Below, piece after piece: positions 7,877 to 15,634 of a stretch of 46,365 nt of DNA (positions are counted from its first letter, which is position 1; each line of letters starts with the position of its first letter). Origin of the DNA: Moduliflexus sp964602655 (lineage in GTDB: Bacteria > Moduliflexota > Moduliflexia > Moduliflexales > Moduliflexaceae); contig CAZRSF010000051.1 in NCBI GenBank assembly GCA_964602655.1, positions 1-46,365 of the forward strand, in the 5' to 3' direction. Below the pieces are notes generated by a model, which had not been told where the DNA came from, made no database searches, and worked only from the letters and a program-made list of their open reading frames with translations. Position numbers and translations under genes: made by a program.

Positions 7877-9133
7877 TCAAACATCATCTCGCCGCACCGG
7901 CAGACGCACTAGCGCAAAGGGCGGGACGGCGTAATCGGTAGCGAGCAGAATTTGTGTGCCGCCGCCATGCGCTTCAGTGATCGGCGTGCCGTTCAGCGTA
8001 AACATTTCCCGCAATTCTTGCAACAGATTGCCCTGCGGCGTCATGAATTCGATTTGATCGCCGCCGACAAGCCGGTTTTTGACTTCGATTCTGAGCAAAC
8101 GACGTTCCGGCAGCGCCTCTAACACGACGCCGCCGAATTGATACGTCGAATATTCCGAAAAGCCGCGTTCGTAATTCTGCCGCGCTTCTTCCGGCAGTTT
8201 AATCAAAAAGCCCGGCATCAGTTCGCGGCTGGCGGTGGCGCGAATATCATCGAACACGCTCGGATCGAGCGGCTGATTATCTCGCAAAGCGTCAAGCGCC
8301 CGGCGGTAGGCGCGACCGATATGCGCTAAGTAATAGACCGATTTGGTGCGCCCTTCGATTTTGAAGCCGGTGACGCCCGCGTCCTGGAGTTCCTTCAAAT
8401 ATTCGACGGCGCAGAGGTCTTTGGAATTCAAAATATACGTGCCGTGCTCGTCTTCCTCAATCGGAAAGAGTTCGCCGGGGCGTTCGACTTCCTCCAGCGC
8501 GAATTCCGGCGGATTTTCATGCAGACGGTATTCCCAGCGGCAGCTATTCGCGCACGCGCCGAGATTCGCGTCGCGGTGCGTCAGATAGCTCGACAACAGG
8601 CAGCGCCCGGAATAGGAAACGCACATCGCGCCATGCACGAAGGCTTCGAGGTCAATTTCCGGGACGCGGGCGTGAATCTCGGCGATTTCCGACAGCGACA
8701 ACTCGCGCGGCAGAATCACGCGCCGAATTCCCTGTTCTTTCCAGAATAACGCCGCCGCCCAGTTCATCGTGTTGGCCTGCGTGGACAGATGCAATTCCAG
8801 ATCGGGAAATTCGCGCCGGACGAGCATCACGAGGCCGGGATCAGAGAGAATTACGGCGTCGGGCTGAAGCGGCTCAATGGCGCGTAACGCCTCGATTGAC
8901 GGCTCGATGCGGCTGTTGCGGGCGAAAATGTTCAGCGTCACGAAGACTTTGACGCCGCGCTCATGGGCGTAGCGGATGCCTTCTGCGAGGTCGGCTTCGG
9001 TAAAGCTATTCGTGCGGGCGCGCAGCGAAAATTTTGGAATGCCCGCATACACGGCATCCGCGCCATACGCGCAGGCGAATTTCAATTTTTCCAGCGTTCC
9101 GGCTGGCATGACAAGTTCCGGTAAATGTTTCAT
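7877..9133 (-). CDS. trhP: U32-family tRNA 5-hydroxyuridine synthesis protein (YegQ/TrhP type)
   Basis: 418 residues. It has PAGTLEKLKFACAYGADAVY at the N terminus, LSDPGLVMLVRREFPDLELH, LSTQANTMNWAAALFW, and the U32 signature FVHGAMCVSYSGRCLLSSYL, followed by NLGACANSCRWEY. The cysteines in the last two blocks are those expected to hold an iron-sulfur cluster. EDEHGTYILNSKDL and FKIEGRTKSVYYLAHI also match the YegQ branch, which makes 5-hydroxyuridine at tRNA position 34 from prephenate. Although older annotation says collagenase/peptidase U32, the tRNA role is better supported. The two small membrane-protein genes follow closely. Confidence 0.88.
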   Translation of the reverse strand: MKHLPELVMPAGTLEKLKFACAYGADAVYAGIPKFSLRARTNSFTEADLAEGIRYAHERGVKVFVTLNIFARNSRIEPSIEALRAIEPLQPDAVILSDPGLVMLVRREFPDLELHLSTQANTMNWAAALFWKEQGIRRVILPRELSLSEIAEIHARVPEIDLEAFVHGAMCVSYSGRCLLSSYLTHRDANLGACANSCRWEYRLHENPPEFALEEVERPGELFPIEEDEHGTYILNSKDLCAVEYLKELQDAGVTGFKIEGRTKSVYYLAHIGRAYRRALDALRDNQPLDPSVFDDIRATASRELMPGFLIKLPEEARQNYERGFSEYSTYQFGGVVLEALPERRLLRIEVKNRLVGGDQIEFMTPQGNLLQELREMFTLNGTPITEAHGGGTQILLATDYAVPPFALVRLPVRRDDV

Positions 9134-9178
9134 GGAGAATTTATATGAAAATAGAAAAAATTAATTCAATTATCTACC

Positions 9179-9269
9179 CAGAGGTTGAAACCTCTGTCTG
9201 TATTCCGTTGCCGCTTCGCGGCAGATGCTCGCCCTGAAAGGGCGATGGAATAAAGGGGGTTTCAACCCC
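9179..9269. repeat. Run of four short hairpins in the trhP leader
   Basis: Four small inverted repeats follow each other: CAGAGGTTGAAACCTCTG at 9179-9196, GCCGCTTCGCGGC at 9210-9222, CGCCCTGAAAGGGCG at 9230-9244 and GGGGTTTCAACCCC at 9256-9269. The whole has an outer symmetry too, because the first and last units share the GGTTGAAACC/GGTTTCAACC theme. REP-like in style. Confidence 0.75.
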
Positions 9270-9309
9270 TGGAGGAAGATTTTCATCAGAGAGCTTTTAT
9301 TTAGAAAGG

Positions 9310-9337
9310 ATTGTATTCTCTTGCCGGAACTTGTCAA
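9310..9337 (-). promoter_or_regulatory. Sigma-70-type promoter of trhP
   Basis: On the minus strand TTGACA (9337-9332), a 16-base spacer, and TACAAT (9315-9310). A transcript would carry a leader of about 170 bases containing the hairpin run at 9179-9269. Confidence 0.55.
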
Positions 9338-9379
9338 GCGGAAAACATCAACATTCTCATCCGATTTCGCAAGAAGTAT

Positions 9380-9408
9380 TTGACAGTTTTCCCGCCTGTT
9401 CATAAATG
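9380..9408 (+). promoter_or_regulatory. Sigma-70-type promoter of proB-proA
   Basis: TTGACA at 9380-9385 and TAAATG at 9403-9408 with a 17-base spacer (ATAAAT at 9402-9407 with 16 is equally possible). The leader to the proB ATG at 9583 is about 170 bases and contains the nested inverted repeat. Confidence 0.5.
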
Positions 9409-9443
9409 CGGATTCAGCCTTTTTCTCAGTTTCTATGGATTAC

Positions 9444-9573
9444 CACGAAATACGCGAAATACACGAAAAACAGTTTTGTCAGAATGCGTGTACAGTGTAA
9501 AGACCTCACAGGTCTTGAAGACCTGTGAGGTCTGCGGCGAAATTATTTTTTCGTGTATTTCGCGTGTTTCGTG
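9444..9573. repeat. Nested inverted repeat upstream of proB
   Basis: Outer arms of 27 bases at 9444-9470 and 9547-9573 pair with one mismatch; they carry repeated CACGAAA/ACGCGAAAT/ACACGAAA words. Inside, 9501-9533 is a perfect 15-bp hairpin AGACCTCACAGGTCT, loop TGA, AGACCTGTGAGGTCT. The inner unit is 33 bases, the length shared by the palindromes described elsewhere in the window. The outer arm ends nine bases before the proB ATG, leaving no room for a Shine-Dalgarno site. Confidence 0.85.
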
Positions 9574-9582
9574 CTCAAAACT

Positions 9583-10683
9583 ATGTATCATCGGATTGTC
9601 GTCAAATTCGGCACAAGCTTATTGACCGGCGGAACGCGGCATTTTCAGCTTGCCCGCATGGTGGAATTAGTGCGCCAATGCGCGGAATTGCGTCAAATGG
9701 GCAAAGAAATTATCATCTGCTCATCCGGCGCGATTGCCGCCGGGCGCGAGCGGCTCGGCTTTCCCGACTTGCCGAATACGGTTACGCACAAGCAAATGCT
9801 CGCCGCCGTCGGGCAGAGCCGCCTGATGCGGATGTGGGAAAATCTGTTCGAAATTTATGAAACGCATGTGGGGCAGATGCTCCTGACGCGGGCGGATGTG
9901 GAAATCCGCAGCCGCTTTTTGAACGCCCGCGACGCTCTGCACACGATGCTGGAATATCGCATTATTCCGATTTTCAATGAAAACGACGCGGTCGCGACCG
10001 CTGAAATCAAAGTCGGCGACAACGATAATCTGTCGGCGTTAGTCGCGCTGCTCGCCGAAGCCGATCTGCTGATTCTGCTGACGGATCAATCCGGCCTGTT
10101 TACCGCCGATCCGCGCTCGAATCCCGACGCCATGCTGATTCCCCGCGTGGAGATAATTGACGAATCGGTCTATCGCCTCGCCGGAAAAAGCGTCAGCGGA
10201 TTGGGAACGGGCGGCATGGTGACGAAAATTCAGGCGGCGGACGTGGCGCGGCGCGGCGGCACGGAAGTCGTCATCGCCGCCGGAAAAGAGCCGAACGTCA
10301 TCACGCGCCTTGTGAAAGGCGAAGCGCTTGGCACACATTTTTCAGCATTAGAAACGCCGTTGGATAACCGGAAACGCTGGATTTTCGGTGGGACGATGCC
10401 GTCGGGACGGGTGATTGTGGATCATGGCGCGGCACGGGCGTTGCGCCATAAAAACAGCAGTCTGCTTCCGTCCGGGATTACGACGGTCGAAGGGACGTTC
10501 GGGCGCGGCGATACGGTGTCGATCCGCGACATCGAAGGGAATGAAATCGCCAGAGGCATGACACGCTATGACAGTGAGGATTTGCAGCGCATCAAAGGCT
10601 GCCAGTCGGACGCAATCGCCGAGCGGCTCGGCTATGCCTACGGCGCGGTCGTCATTCATCGCAACGATTTGATTTTGGTATGA
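9583..10683 (+). CDS. proB: Glutamate 5-kinase
   Basis: 366 residues from the ATG at 9583 (MYHRIVVKFGTSLL), the normal length with a C-terminal PUA domain. First step of proline synthesis: ATP-dependent phosphorylation of glutamate in the cytoplasm. Seen: VVKFGTSLL, SSGAIAAG, FNENDAVAT, VGDNDNLSALVA, LLTDQSGLFTADPR and GTGGMVTKIQAA of the amino-acid kinase fold, then the PUA part beginning RVIVDHGAARAL. A longer frame to 9553 exists but lies inside the inverted repeat and lacks homology. No ribosome binding site is visible. proA follows after 63 bases, separated by a 33-base palindrome. Confidence 0.95.
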   Translation: MYHRIVVKFGTSLLTGGTRHFQLARMVELVRQCAELRQMGKEIIICSSGAIAAGRERLGFPDLPNTVTHKQMLAAVGQSRLMRMWENLFEIYETHVGQMLLTRADVEIRSRFLNARDALHTMLEYRIIPIFNENDAVATAEIKVGDNDNLSALVALLAEADLLILLTDQSGLFTADPRSNPDAMLIPRVEIIDESVYRLAGKSVSGLGTGGMVTKIQAADVARRGGTEVVIAAGKEPNVITRLVKGEALGTHFSALETPLDNRKRWIFGGTMPSGRVIVDHGAARALRHKNSSLLPSGITTVEGTFGRGDTVSIRDIEGNEIARGMTRYDSEDLQRIKGCQSDAIAERLGYAYGAVVIHRNDLILV

Positions 10684-10688
10684 ATATC

Positions 10689-10721
10689 AACCCTGCCAGG
10701 GTTCAAAATCCTGGCAGGGTT
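10689..10721. repeat. 33-base palindrome between proB and proA
   Basis: Arms AACCCTGCCAGG and CCTGGCAGGGTT pair over 12 bases, loop GTTCAAAAT. It starts five bases after the proB stop. Member of the window-wide 33-base family. Confidence 0.9.
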
Positions 10722-10746
10722 AGGTGATGATGGAGGATATTTTAAT

Positions 10747-12012
10747 ATGACCGATTTAGTTCAGATGGGACAAGCGGCGAAAGCGGCGAGCCGTCAGCTT
10801 GCGAGTTTTTCGACCGAACAGAAAAATGCGGCATTGCTTGCGATTGCCGAGGGATTGGAAGCGCAGGCCGCCGAAATTTTGGCGCAGAACGCGCTCGATA
10901 TTCAAGATGGCAAAGTCAAAGGCTTGAGCGAGGCGGTCTTGGATCGCCTGCTATTGAATGAAAAACGACTTGCCGGGCTGGCGGCGGATACACGCAGCGT
11001 CGTCGCGCTGCGCGATCCGGTGGGCGCGGAATTCGACAGCCGCGTTATGCCGAACGGCCTGCGTCTTTGCAAGCGCCGCGTGCCGATTGGCGTGGTCGGC
11101 GTGATTTACGAGGCGCGTCCGAACGTGACGATTGACATTGCGACGCTCTGCCTGAAAACCGGCAACGCCACGATTCTGCGCGGCGGCAGCGAAACGCTCC
11201 GCAGCAATATCGTCCTTGTCAACGTGATTCAGGCGGCGCTGCGGCGCGTCAATTTCCCGGCGGACGCGGTGCAGTATCTCGACAATCCGGATCGGGCGTT
11301 AGTGGCGCAACTGCTGCGGCTGGATCAATACGTGGACATGCTTATTCCGCGCGGCGGCGCGGGGCTGCATAAGCTCTGCCGCGAGCAGAGTTCGATCCCG
11401 GTGATTACAGGCGGCATGGGAATTTGCCATATTTTCGCGGACGAGAGCGCCGATGTGACGCGCGCAGTTGATGTTATTGAAAATTCCAAAATCCGGCGCC
11501 CGGCGGCCTGTAACGCGCTTGATACGCTGTTGGCGCATCCAGCAGTCGCAGCGGAATTATTGCCGAAAGTGGCGGAACGCCTGAAACGCAGCAACGTTGC
11601 GCTGAAAGCAGATGAACGCGCCCTGCCGATTCTGCAACAGGCCGGATATGGCGATATGACGACGCCCGCCGCGCCGGAGGATTTTGATCAGGAATGGCTC
11701 GGCATGACGCTTGGCGTCAAAATCGTGGATACGCTTGACGAGGCGATTGCGCATATTCAGGAACATAGCCTCGACCATACGGACAGCATCTTGACGAATA
11801 ACTTTGCGCACGTCACGCGCTTTGTGAACGAGGTCAACTCGGCGGCGGTCTTCGTGAACGCAAGCACTTGCTTTAACGATGGCGGACAGTTCGGTCTCGG
11901 CGCGGAAGTCGCCATCAGCACGCAGAAACTCCACGCGCGCGGCCCGATGGGACTGGAAGAATTGACGACCTATAAATGGATCGGCATTGGTGACGGGCAT
12001 ATTCGGAAATAA
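10747..12012 (+). CDS. proA: Gamma-glutamyl phosphate reductase
   Basis: 421 residues, typical length. Reduces gamma-glutamyl phosphate to glutamate semialdehyde with NADPH, the second step of proline synthesis. Seen: RVPIGVVGVIYEARPNVTID, LKTGNATILRGGSE, LIPRGGAGLHKLC, the segment RRPAACNALDTLL that carries the catalytic cysteine, and FVNASTCFNDGGQFGLGAEV near the C terminus. GGAGG at 10732-10736 supports the ATG at 10747. It follows proB on the same strand; proC is not in the window. Confidence 0.95.
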   Translation: MTDLVQMGQAAKAASRQLASFSTEQKNAALLAIAEGLEAQAAEILAQNALDIQDGKVKGLSEAVLDRLLLNEKRLAGLAADTRSVVALRDPVGAEFDSRVMPNGLRLCKRRVPIGVVGVIYEARPNVTIDIATLCLKTGNATILRGGSETLRSNIVLVNVIQAALRRVNFPADAVQYLDNPDRALVAQLLRLDQYVDMLIPRGGAGLHKLCREQSSIPVITGGMGICHIFADESADVTRAVDVIENSKIRRPAACNALDTLLAHPAVAAELLPKVAERLKRSNVALKADERALPILQQAGYGDMTTPAAPEDFDQEWLGMTLGVKIVDTLDEAIAHIQEHSLDHTDSILTNNFAHVTRFVNEVNSAAVFVNASTCFNDGGQFGLGAEVAISTQKLHARGPMGLEELTTYKWIGIGDGHIRK

Positions 12013-12067
12013 ATCGTCATGCCGTTTTTGACAAAAATGCGTTTGCGATGTCACAGCCTCAACGGAT

Positions 12068-12100
12068 AGCCCTGTCAGGGTTTAAAACCCTGATGGGGCT
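12068..12100. repeat. 33-base palindrome between proA and miaA
   Basis: Arms AGCCCTGTCAGGG and CCCTGATGGGGCT with two mismatches, loop TTTAAAA. An open frame upstream of miaA reads through it, but the miaA homology starts only at 12117. Confidence 0.85.
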
Positions 12101-12116
12101 GGAATATCGAATTATC

Positions 12117-13055
12117 ATGAAACAGCCGCTCATCATCATCGCCGGGCCGACGGGAGTCGGTAAGACCGGCATCGCCATCGAACTGGCTGAACGCATCAAC
12201 GGCGAAATCGTGGGGGCGGATTCCATGCAGATTTATCGCGGCATGGACATCGGCACGGCCAAACCGACGCGAGAAGAACAGGCGCGTGTGCCGCATCACC
12301 TGATTGATATTCGCTTGCCAAACGAAGATTTTTCCGTTGCCGATTATGTCGAGGCTGCGGCGGCAGCAATCTCCGATATCGCGGCGCGTGGGAATATGCC
12401 GATTTTAGTTGGTGGGACAGGCATGTATATCGAAAAATTGTTATACGGTTTGTTCGAAGGACCGGGACGCGACGAGGCATTTCGGCGGGACATCAACGCC
12501 GTTGCCGACGCGCACGGCAATTTAGCGCTGCATGAACGCTTGCGGCAGGTTGATCCGCCGACAGCGGAACGCCTGCATCCGAACGACCGCGTTCGGATTA
12601 TTCGCGCATTGGAGGTCTTTCATTTGACCGGCGCTCCGATTTCGACGTTCCAACAGGAAGCGATGACACCGGAACGGCAGCAGTATCAGACCTGCTTTCT
12701 GGTCATCGCCGCAGAACGCGACGAACTGTATTCCCGGATTAATGCGCGGGTGGAAGGCATGGTCGCGGGTGGATTGGTCGAAGAAGTTCAGGCGTTATAT
12801 CGGCAGGGATTTGATCGGGAGTTAGCGCCGATGAAGTCATTAGGCTATAAAGAGATTGGCGAGTTTTTGGTGGGAGCATACGATTTGCCGTCGGTCATCG
12901 AACTGATTCAGCGCAATACGCGCCACTACGCCAAACGGCAATTGACCTGGTTTCGAAAATATGCTGACGCGCACTGGATCCAACGCAAGGCGGCGACAGA
13001 AGAATGCCTGCATATCGTTGCCCGGCAGCATCAGGCGTTTTCAAACGGCACTTGA
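12117..13055 (+). CDS. miaA: tRNA dimethylallyltransferase
   Basis: 312 residues from the ATG at 12117 (MKQPLIIIAGPTGVGKT). It adds a dimethylallyl group to A37 of tRNAs reading UNN codons. The P-loop GPTGVGKT is at residues 10-17, followed by GADSMQIYRGMDIGTAKP, PHHLIDI, LVGGTGMYI and, near the end, KSLGYKEIGEFL and RNTRHYAKRQLTWFRK. An upstream in-frame start at 12048 would add 23 residues from the palindrome and is unlikely. The final 25 bases overlap the 3' end of the opposite-strand gene at 13031. hfq, often next, is absent. Confidence 0.95.
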   Translation: MKQPLIIIAGPTGVGKTGIAIELAERINGEIVGADSMQIYRGMDIGTAKPTREEQARVPHHLIDIRLPNEDFSVADYVEAAAAAISDIAARGNMPILVGGTGMYIEKLLYGLFEGPGRDEAFRRDINAVADAHGNLALHERLRQVDPPTAERLHPNDRVRIIRALEVFHLTGAPISTFQQEAMTPERQQYQTCFLVIAAERDELYSRINARVEGMVAGGLVEEVQALYRQGFDRELAPMKSLGYKEIGEFLVGAYDLPSVIELIQRNTRHYAKRQLTWFRKYADAHWIQRKAATEECLHIVARQHQAFSNGT

Positions 13056-13300
13056 ATGCCGATAGAATGGAGAAAATCTTTATCGAAATCAGTGAATTCG
13101 AATTTGATCGGCAACGGCTGCGCGGCGTCTCCCTCGCGGCGACGCACCATAATGCCGGAAAATACGGTGAGCAGCACGTTGTAGCCGTCATCACGCGCCT
13201 CTTCAAGCAGTTCCGTCAATTCGTCAGAGTCTCGCAAAACCTCCTGAATTCTATTCGCAATCATAATGGCGATGCGTTTTCTCTGGTCTTCTTTCTTCAT
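13031..13300 (-). CDS. Small protein of unknown function
   Basis: 89 residues, charged, no signal peptide or membrane segment, so probably cytoplasmic. It begins MKKEDQRKRIAIMIANRIQ, followed by an acidic helix (DSDELTELLEEARDDG) and YNVLLTVFSGIMVRRR. No family recognised. The ATG at 13300 follows GGAGG (complement of 13308-13312) at a seven-base spacing; a GTG at 13321 would lie upstream of that site. The 3' end overlaps miaA by 25 bases in tail-to-tail orientation. The good ribosome binding site and long frame against miaA support a real gene. Confidence 0.6.
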   Translation of the reverse strand: MKKEDQRKRIAIMIANRIQEVLRDSDELTELLEEARDDGYNVLLTVFSGIMVRRREGDAAQPLPIKFEFTDFDKDFLHSIGIQVPFENA

Positions 13301-13750
13301 AATGCCGCCTCCAACCAGCACATTTCAGTATCAGTATGAGTATAAGAGCCAAACGCTGTCTCGGCCTTTCATTCGGTATGAGTCACTATACGCAAGGCCG
13401 CCGGAAAAAAGGCAAGAGAAAAGTGCAAAAAAGAAGACTGTTTTTCGCGAGAGGCTTGTCAACACGCGAATCTATCACGATGCGGCAAATATGTTGACAT
13501 GCGTCCAGGCCATTCGATATGTATATCGTTTCTCATGGACGCCAACGCATCAAATCACAACAACGCAAGCGAGAAAAGAGTTCGTCAAGAGAAAAAACTT
13601 GACTTAATTTTTCCATTTTGGTTTCTTTTGAGTGTCAATATAGTAAAGTTTCTCGGAAAAACGAGTTTGCATATAAACCATACATCATCCGAACCTGTCT
13701 CATTAAAAAAAGCCGCCAAATACAACATCGTTACAGGACGGAAAAAGCGC
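13301..13750. other. Intergenic region between the small gene and the receiver-kinase gene
   Basis: 450 bases, AT-rich towards 13750. TTGACA at 13494-13499 with TATGTA at 13518-13523 (18-base spacer) is a possible promoter for the downstream gene, leaving a leader of about 220 bases. A second word TTGACT at 13599-13604 has no matching -10. No RNA gene or repeat was recognised. Confidence 0.5.
13494..13523 (+). promoter_or_regulatory. Possible promoter of the receiver/anti-sigma-type kinase gene
   Basis: TTGACA at 13494-13499, 18-base spacer, TATGTA at 13518-13523. The -35 is perfect, the -10 weaker, and the distance to the gene start is long. Confidence 0.35.
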
Positions 13751-14587
13751 ATGAAACAAGTACGAGTGCTGGTTGTTGAAGATAGTAAAACAATGCAAAT
13801 TTTCCTTCGGAATTTATTGGAGCCGGAGGATTACGATGTGGTGGTCGCCAATGACGGCGAATCGGGTTTAGAGGTGTTTCAACAGGCGATGTTGGAAACC
13901 CGCCCGTTCGATATCGTCATGACGGACGTTGTCATGCCGCGCATGAGCGGGCTTGATCTGCTGAAAAAAGTGCGGACGCTGAACCGCGACACGATTGTCG
14001 TCGTGCTGACCAGCGACGCCAATGTGGACACCGCGATTGAAGCCCTGAACCTCGGCGCAAACAACTTCCTGCATAAACCGCCGAATTCGGAAGAAATTCT
14101 CTCCGTAATGTGGCGCGCCACAAAACAGCGGGAAATTTTTCTTGAAAACGTCGAATTGAATCCGTTCACCGAACGCACCATTCATATCGAAATTCCCAGT
14201 CAGTTGAAATTCATCAAAGGCATCGCGCACAATATCATCGCTGACGCGAAACTGATGGGCTACGATGAAAACGAATTGCGGGATAAAGTTCCGGTGACAG
14301 TGGATGAAGCCGTGACCAATGCGATCAAACACGGCAATAAGTTTCAAGAAGATAAAAAAGTGTACATTGATATTCATATTGATATTGATCGAATTAAAAT
14401 CATCGTGGCCGACGAAGGCCCCGGTTTTAACGTCAAAGCCGTACCAGACCCCACCGACCCGACGAACTTCCTCAAACCGAGCGGGCGCGGAATTTTGTTT
14501 ATGTCAATCGGGATGGATGAAGTCCGTTATAACGAAAAAGGAAATATTCTCACGCTGATCAAATATCGAGTCTCTCCTGACGAATAA
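13751..14587 (+). CDS. Response regulator fused to an RsbW-type HATPase domain
   Basis: 278 residues from ATG 13751. Residues 1-120 are a receiver: VLVVEDSKTM (acidic pocket E10, D11), phospho-acceptor D59 in DIVMTDVVMP, and the lysine in NNFLHKPPN. Residues about 145-278 are a serine-kinase-type HATPase as in RsbW anti-sigma factors: N-box DEAVTNAIKHGN, G1 DEGPGF, G2 SGRGILFM. No DNA-binding or HisKA domain is present. Likely output is partner switching: phosphorylation of the receiver alters kinase/anti-sigma activity. No anti-anti-sigma partner is adjacent. Longer upstream frame lacks homology. Confidence 0.82.
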   Translation: MKQVRVLVVEDSKTMQIFLRNLLEPEDYDVVVANDGESGLEVFQQAMLETRPFDIVMTDVVMPRMSGLDLLKKVRTLNRDTIVVVLTSDANVDTAIEALNLGANNFLHKPPNSEEILSVMWRATKQREIFLENVELNPFTERTIHIEIPSQLKFIKGIAHNIIADAKLMGYDENELRDKVPVTVDEAVTNAIKHGNKFQEDKKVYIDIHIDIDRIKIIVADEGPGFNVKAVPDPTDPTNFLKPSGRGILFMSIGMDEVRYNEKGNILTLIKYRVSPDE

Positions 14588-14640
14588 ACGAGACGCAACG
14601 CGATCACCGGATAAAAACGTCTACCGCAAGCGTCTCGTTT
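14586..14640 (+). terminator. Widely spaced inverted repeat after the receiver-kinase gene
   Basis: AAACGAGACGC (14586-14596) and GCGTCTCGTTT (14630-14640) are perfect complements with a 33-base loop, beginning at the stop codon. It may end transcription, though there is no proper T tract, only GTCTTCCTT. Confidence 0.4.
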
Positions 14641-14704
14641 GTCTTCCTTCCGCAAAAAACGCCATCGAATTCAACGATATGTTTGAGGTATATGTTCACG
14701 AAAG

Positions 14705-15634
14705 ATGGCAACGTATCTTATCACAGGCGGCGCTGGATTTATCGGGTCTAACGTCGTCCGCAAGCTGCTCGCCTTGCAACATCATGTGCGAGTGTTCGAT
14801 AATTTTCTCACCGGCAAACGTGAAAATCTCGCCGACATCCTATCCGACATTGACTTGATCGAAGGGGATTTACGAAATTTCGACGCCGTTCGACAGGCGG
14901 CGAGCGGCGTTGATTATATTCTGCATATCGGCGCATTGCCGTCCGTGCCGCGTTCTGTCGCCGATCCGCTCCTTTCCAATGACATCAACATCAACGGAAC
15001 GTTGCACGTGCTGGAAGCGGCGCGACAGCAGGGCGTCAAACGGGTCGTCTTCAGTTCGTCTTCATCCGTGTACGGCGACACGCCGACGCTGCCGAAGCAG
15101 GAAGAGATGCCGCTGAATCCGCTCTCGCCGTATGCCGCGCATAAAGCTGCCGGAGAATTGTACTGCCGCGTCTATCACAATATGTACCGTGTAGAAACCG
15201 TCTGCTTGCGTTATTTCAACGTGTTCGGCCCGCGTCAAGACCCGAAGTCGCAATATGCCGCGGTGATTCCTCGTTTTATCGCCGCATTGCAATCAGGCGG
15301 ACAACCGACGATTTACGGCGACGGCGAGCAATCCCGTGATTTCACGTTTGTTGATAATGTCGTGGCCGCCAATATCGCCGCGTCAACCGCTCCGAACGCC
15401 GCCGGAGAAGTGATTAATGTCGCCTGCGGCGTACGCATTACAGTCAATGAATTAGCGCGGAAAATCGGCGCAATGCTTGGAAAACCTGTCGCGCCGCAGT
15501 ATCTTTCGGATCGCGCCGGAGATGTCAAACATTCGCTGGCCGATGTTTCGAAAACGCAACGCCTGTTGAACCTCTCCACCCTCGTCGAGCTTGATACAGG
15601 TTTGCAGCGCACCATCGAATGGTTTACCCGATGA
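14705..15634 (+). CDS. NAD-dependent NDP-sugar epimerase/dehydratase (UDP-GlcNAc 4-epimerase-like)
   Basis: 309 residues, extended short-chain dehydrogenase. The N-terminal Rossmann motif is TGGAGFIG; SSSSSVYGD precedes the catalytic YAAHK, and RYFNVFGPRQDP and the C-terminal GEQSRDFTFVDNVV are typical of GalE/WbpP-type enzymes. Product: probably UDP-galactose, UDP-GalNAc or a related sugar for surface polysaccharide; the exact substrate cannot be set from sequence. Its stop codon overlaps the next start in ATGA, so the HAD phosphatase is translationally coupled. Confidence 0.88.
   Translation: MATYLITGGAGFIGSNVVRKLLALQHHVRVFDNFLTGKRENLADILSDIDLIEGDLRNFDAVRQAASGVDYILHIGALPSVPRSVADPLLSNDININGTLHVLEAARQQGVKRVVFSSSSSVYGDTPTLPKQEEMPLNPLSPYAAHKAAGELYCRVYHNMYRVETVCLRYFNVFGPRQDPKSQYAAVIPRFIAALQSGGQPTIYGDGEQSRDFTFVDNVVAANIAASTAPNAAGEVINVACGVRITVNELARKIGAMLGKPVAPQYLSDRAGDVKHSLADVSKTQRLLNLSTLVELDTGLQRTIEWFTR

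Larger units (their letters stand above)
9134..9582. other. Intergenic region between divergent trhP and proB, rich in inverted repeats
   Basis: No gene is credible here; the short open frames are made of repeats. It holds two good divergent promoters (minus 9310-9337 and plus 9380-9408), a run of four small hairpins on the trhP side (9179-9269), and a nested inverted repeat on the proB side (9444-9573). Both leaders are therefore strongly structured. Confidence 0.75.

Noticed and set aside
7877..9133. Collagenase/protease role of the U32 gene
   Set aside because: The signature and flanking motifs match the tRNA-hydroxylation branch and there is no signal peptide.
9179..9269. CRISPR array
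   Set aside because: The repeated units differ from one another and spacing is irregular; no cas genes in the window.
9170..9403. Minus-strand open frame of 77 codons upstream of trhP
   Set aside because: It runs across the hairpin run at 9179-9269 and the promoter; no start signal and no protein likeness.
10689..12100. Palindromes as ordinary Rho-independent terminators
   Set aside because: They are not followed by T tracts and lie between genes of the same transcript (proB-proA, proA-miaA), so termination is not their likely main role.
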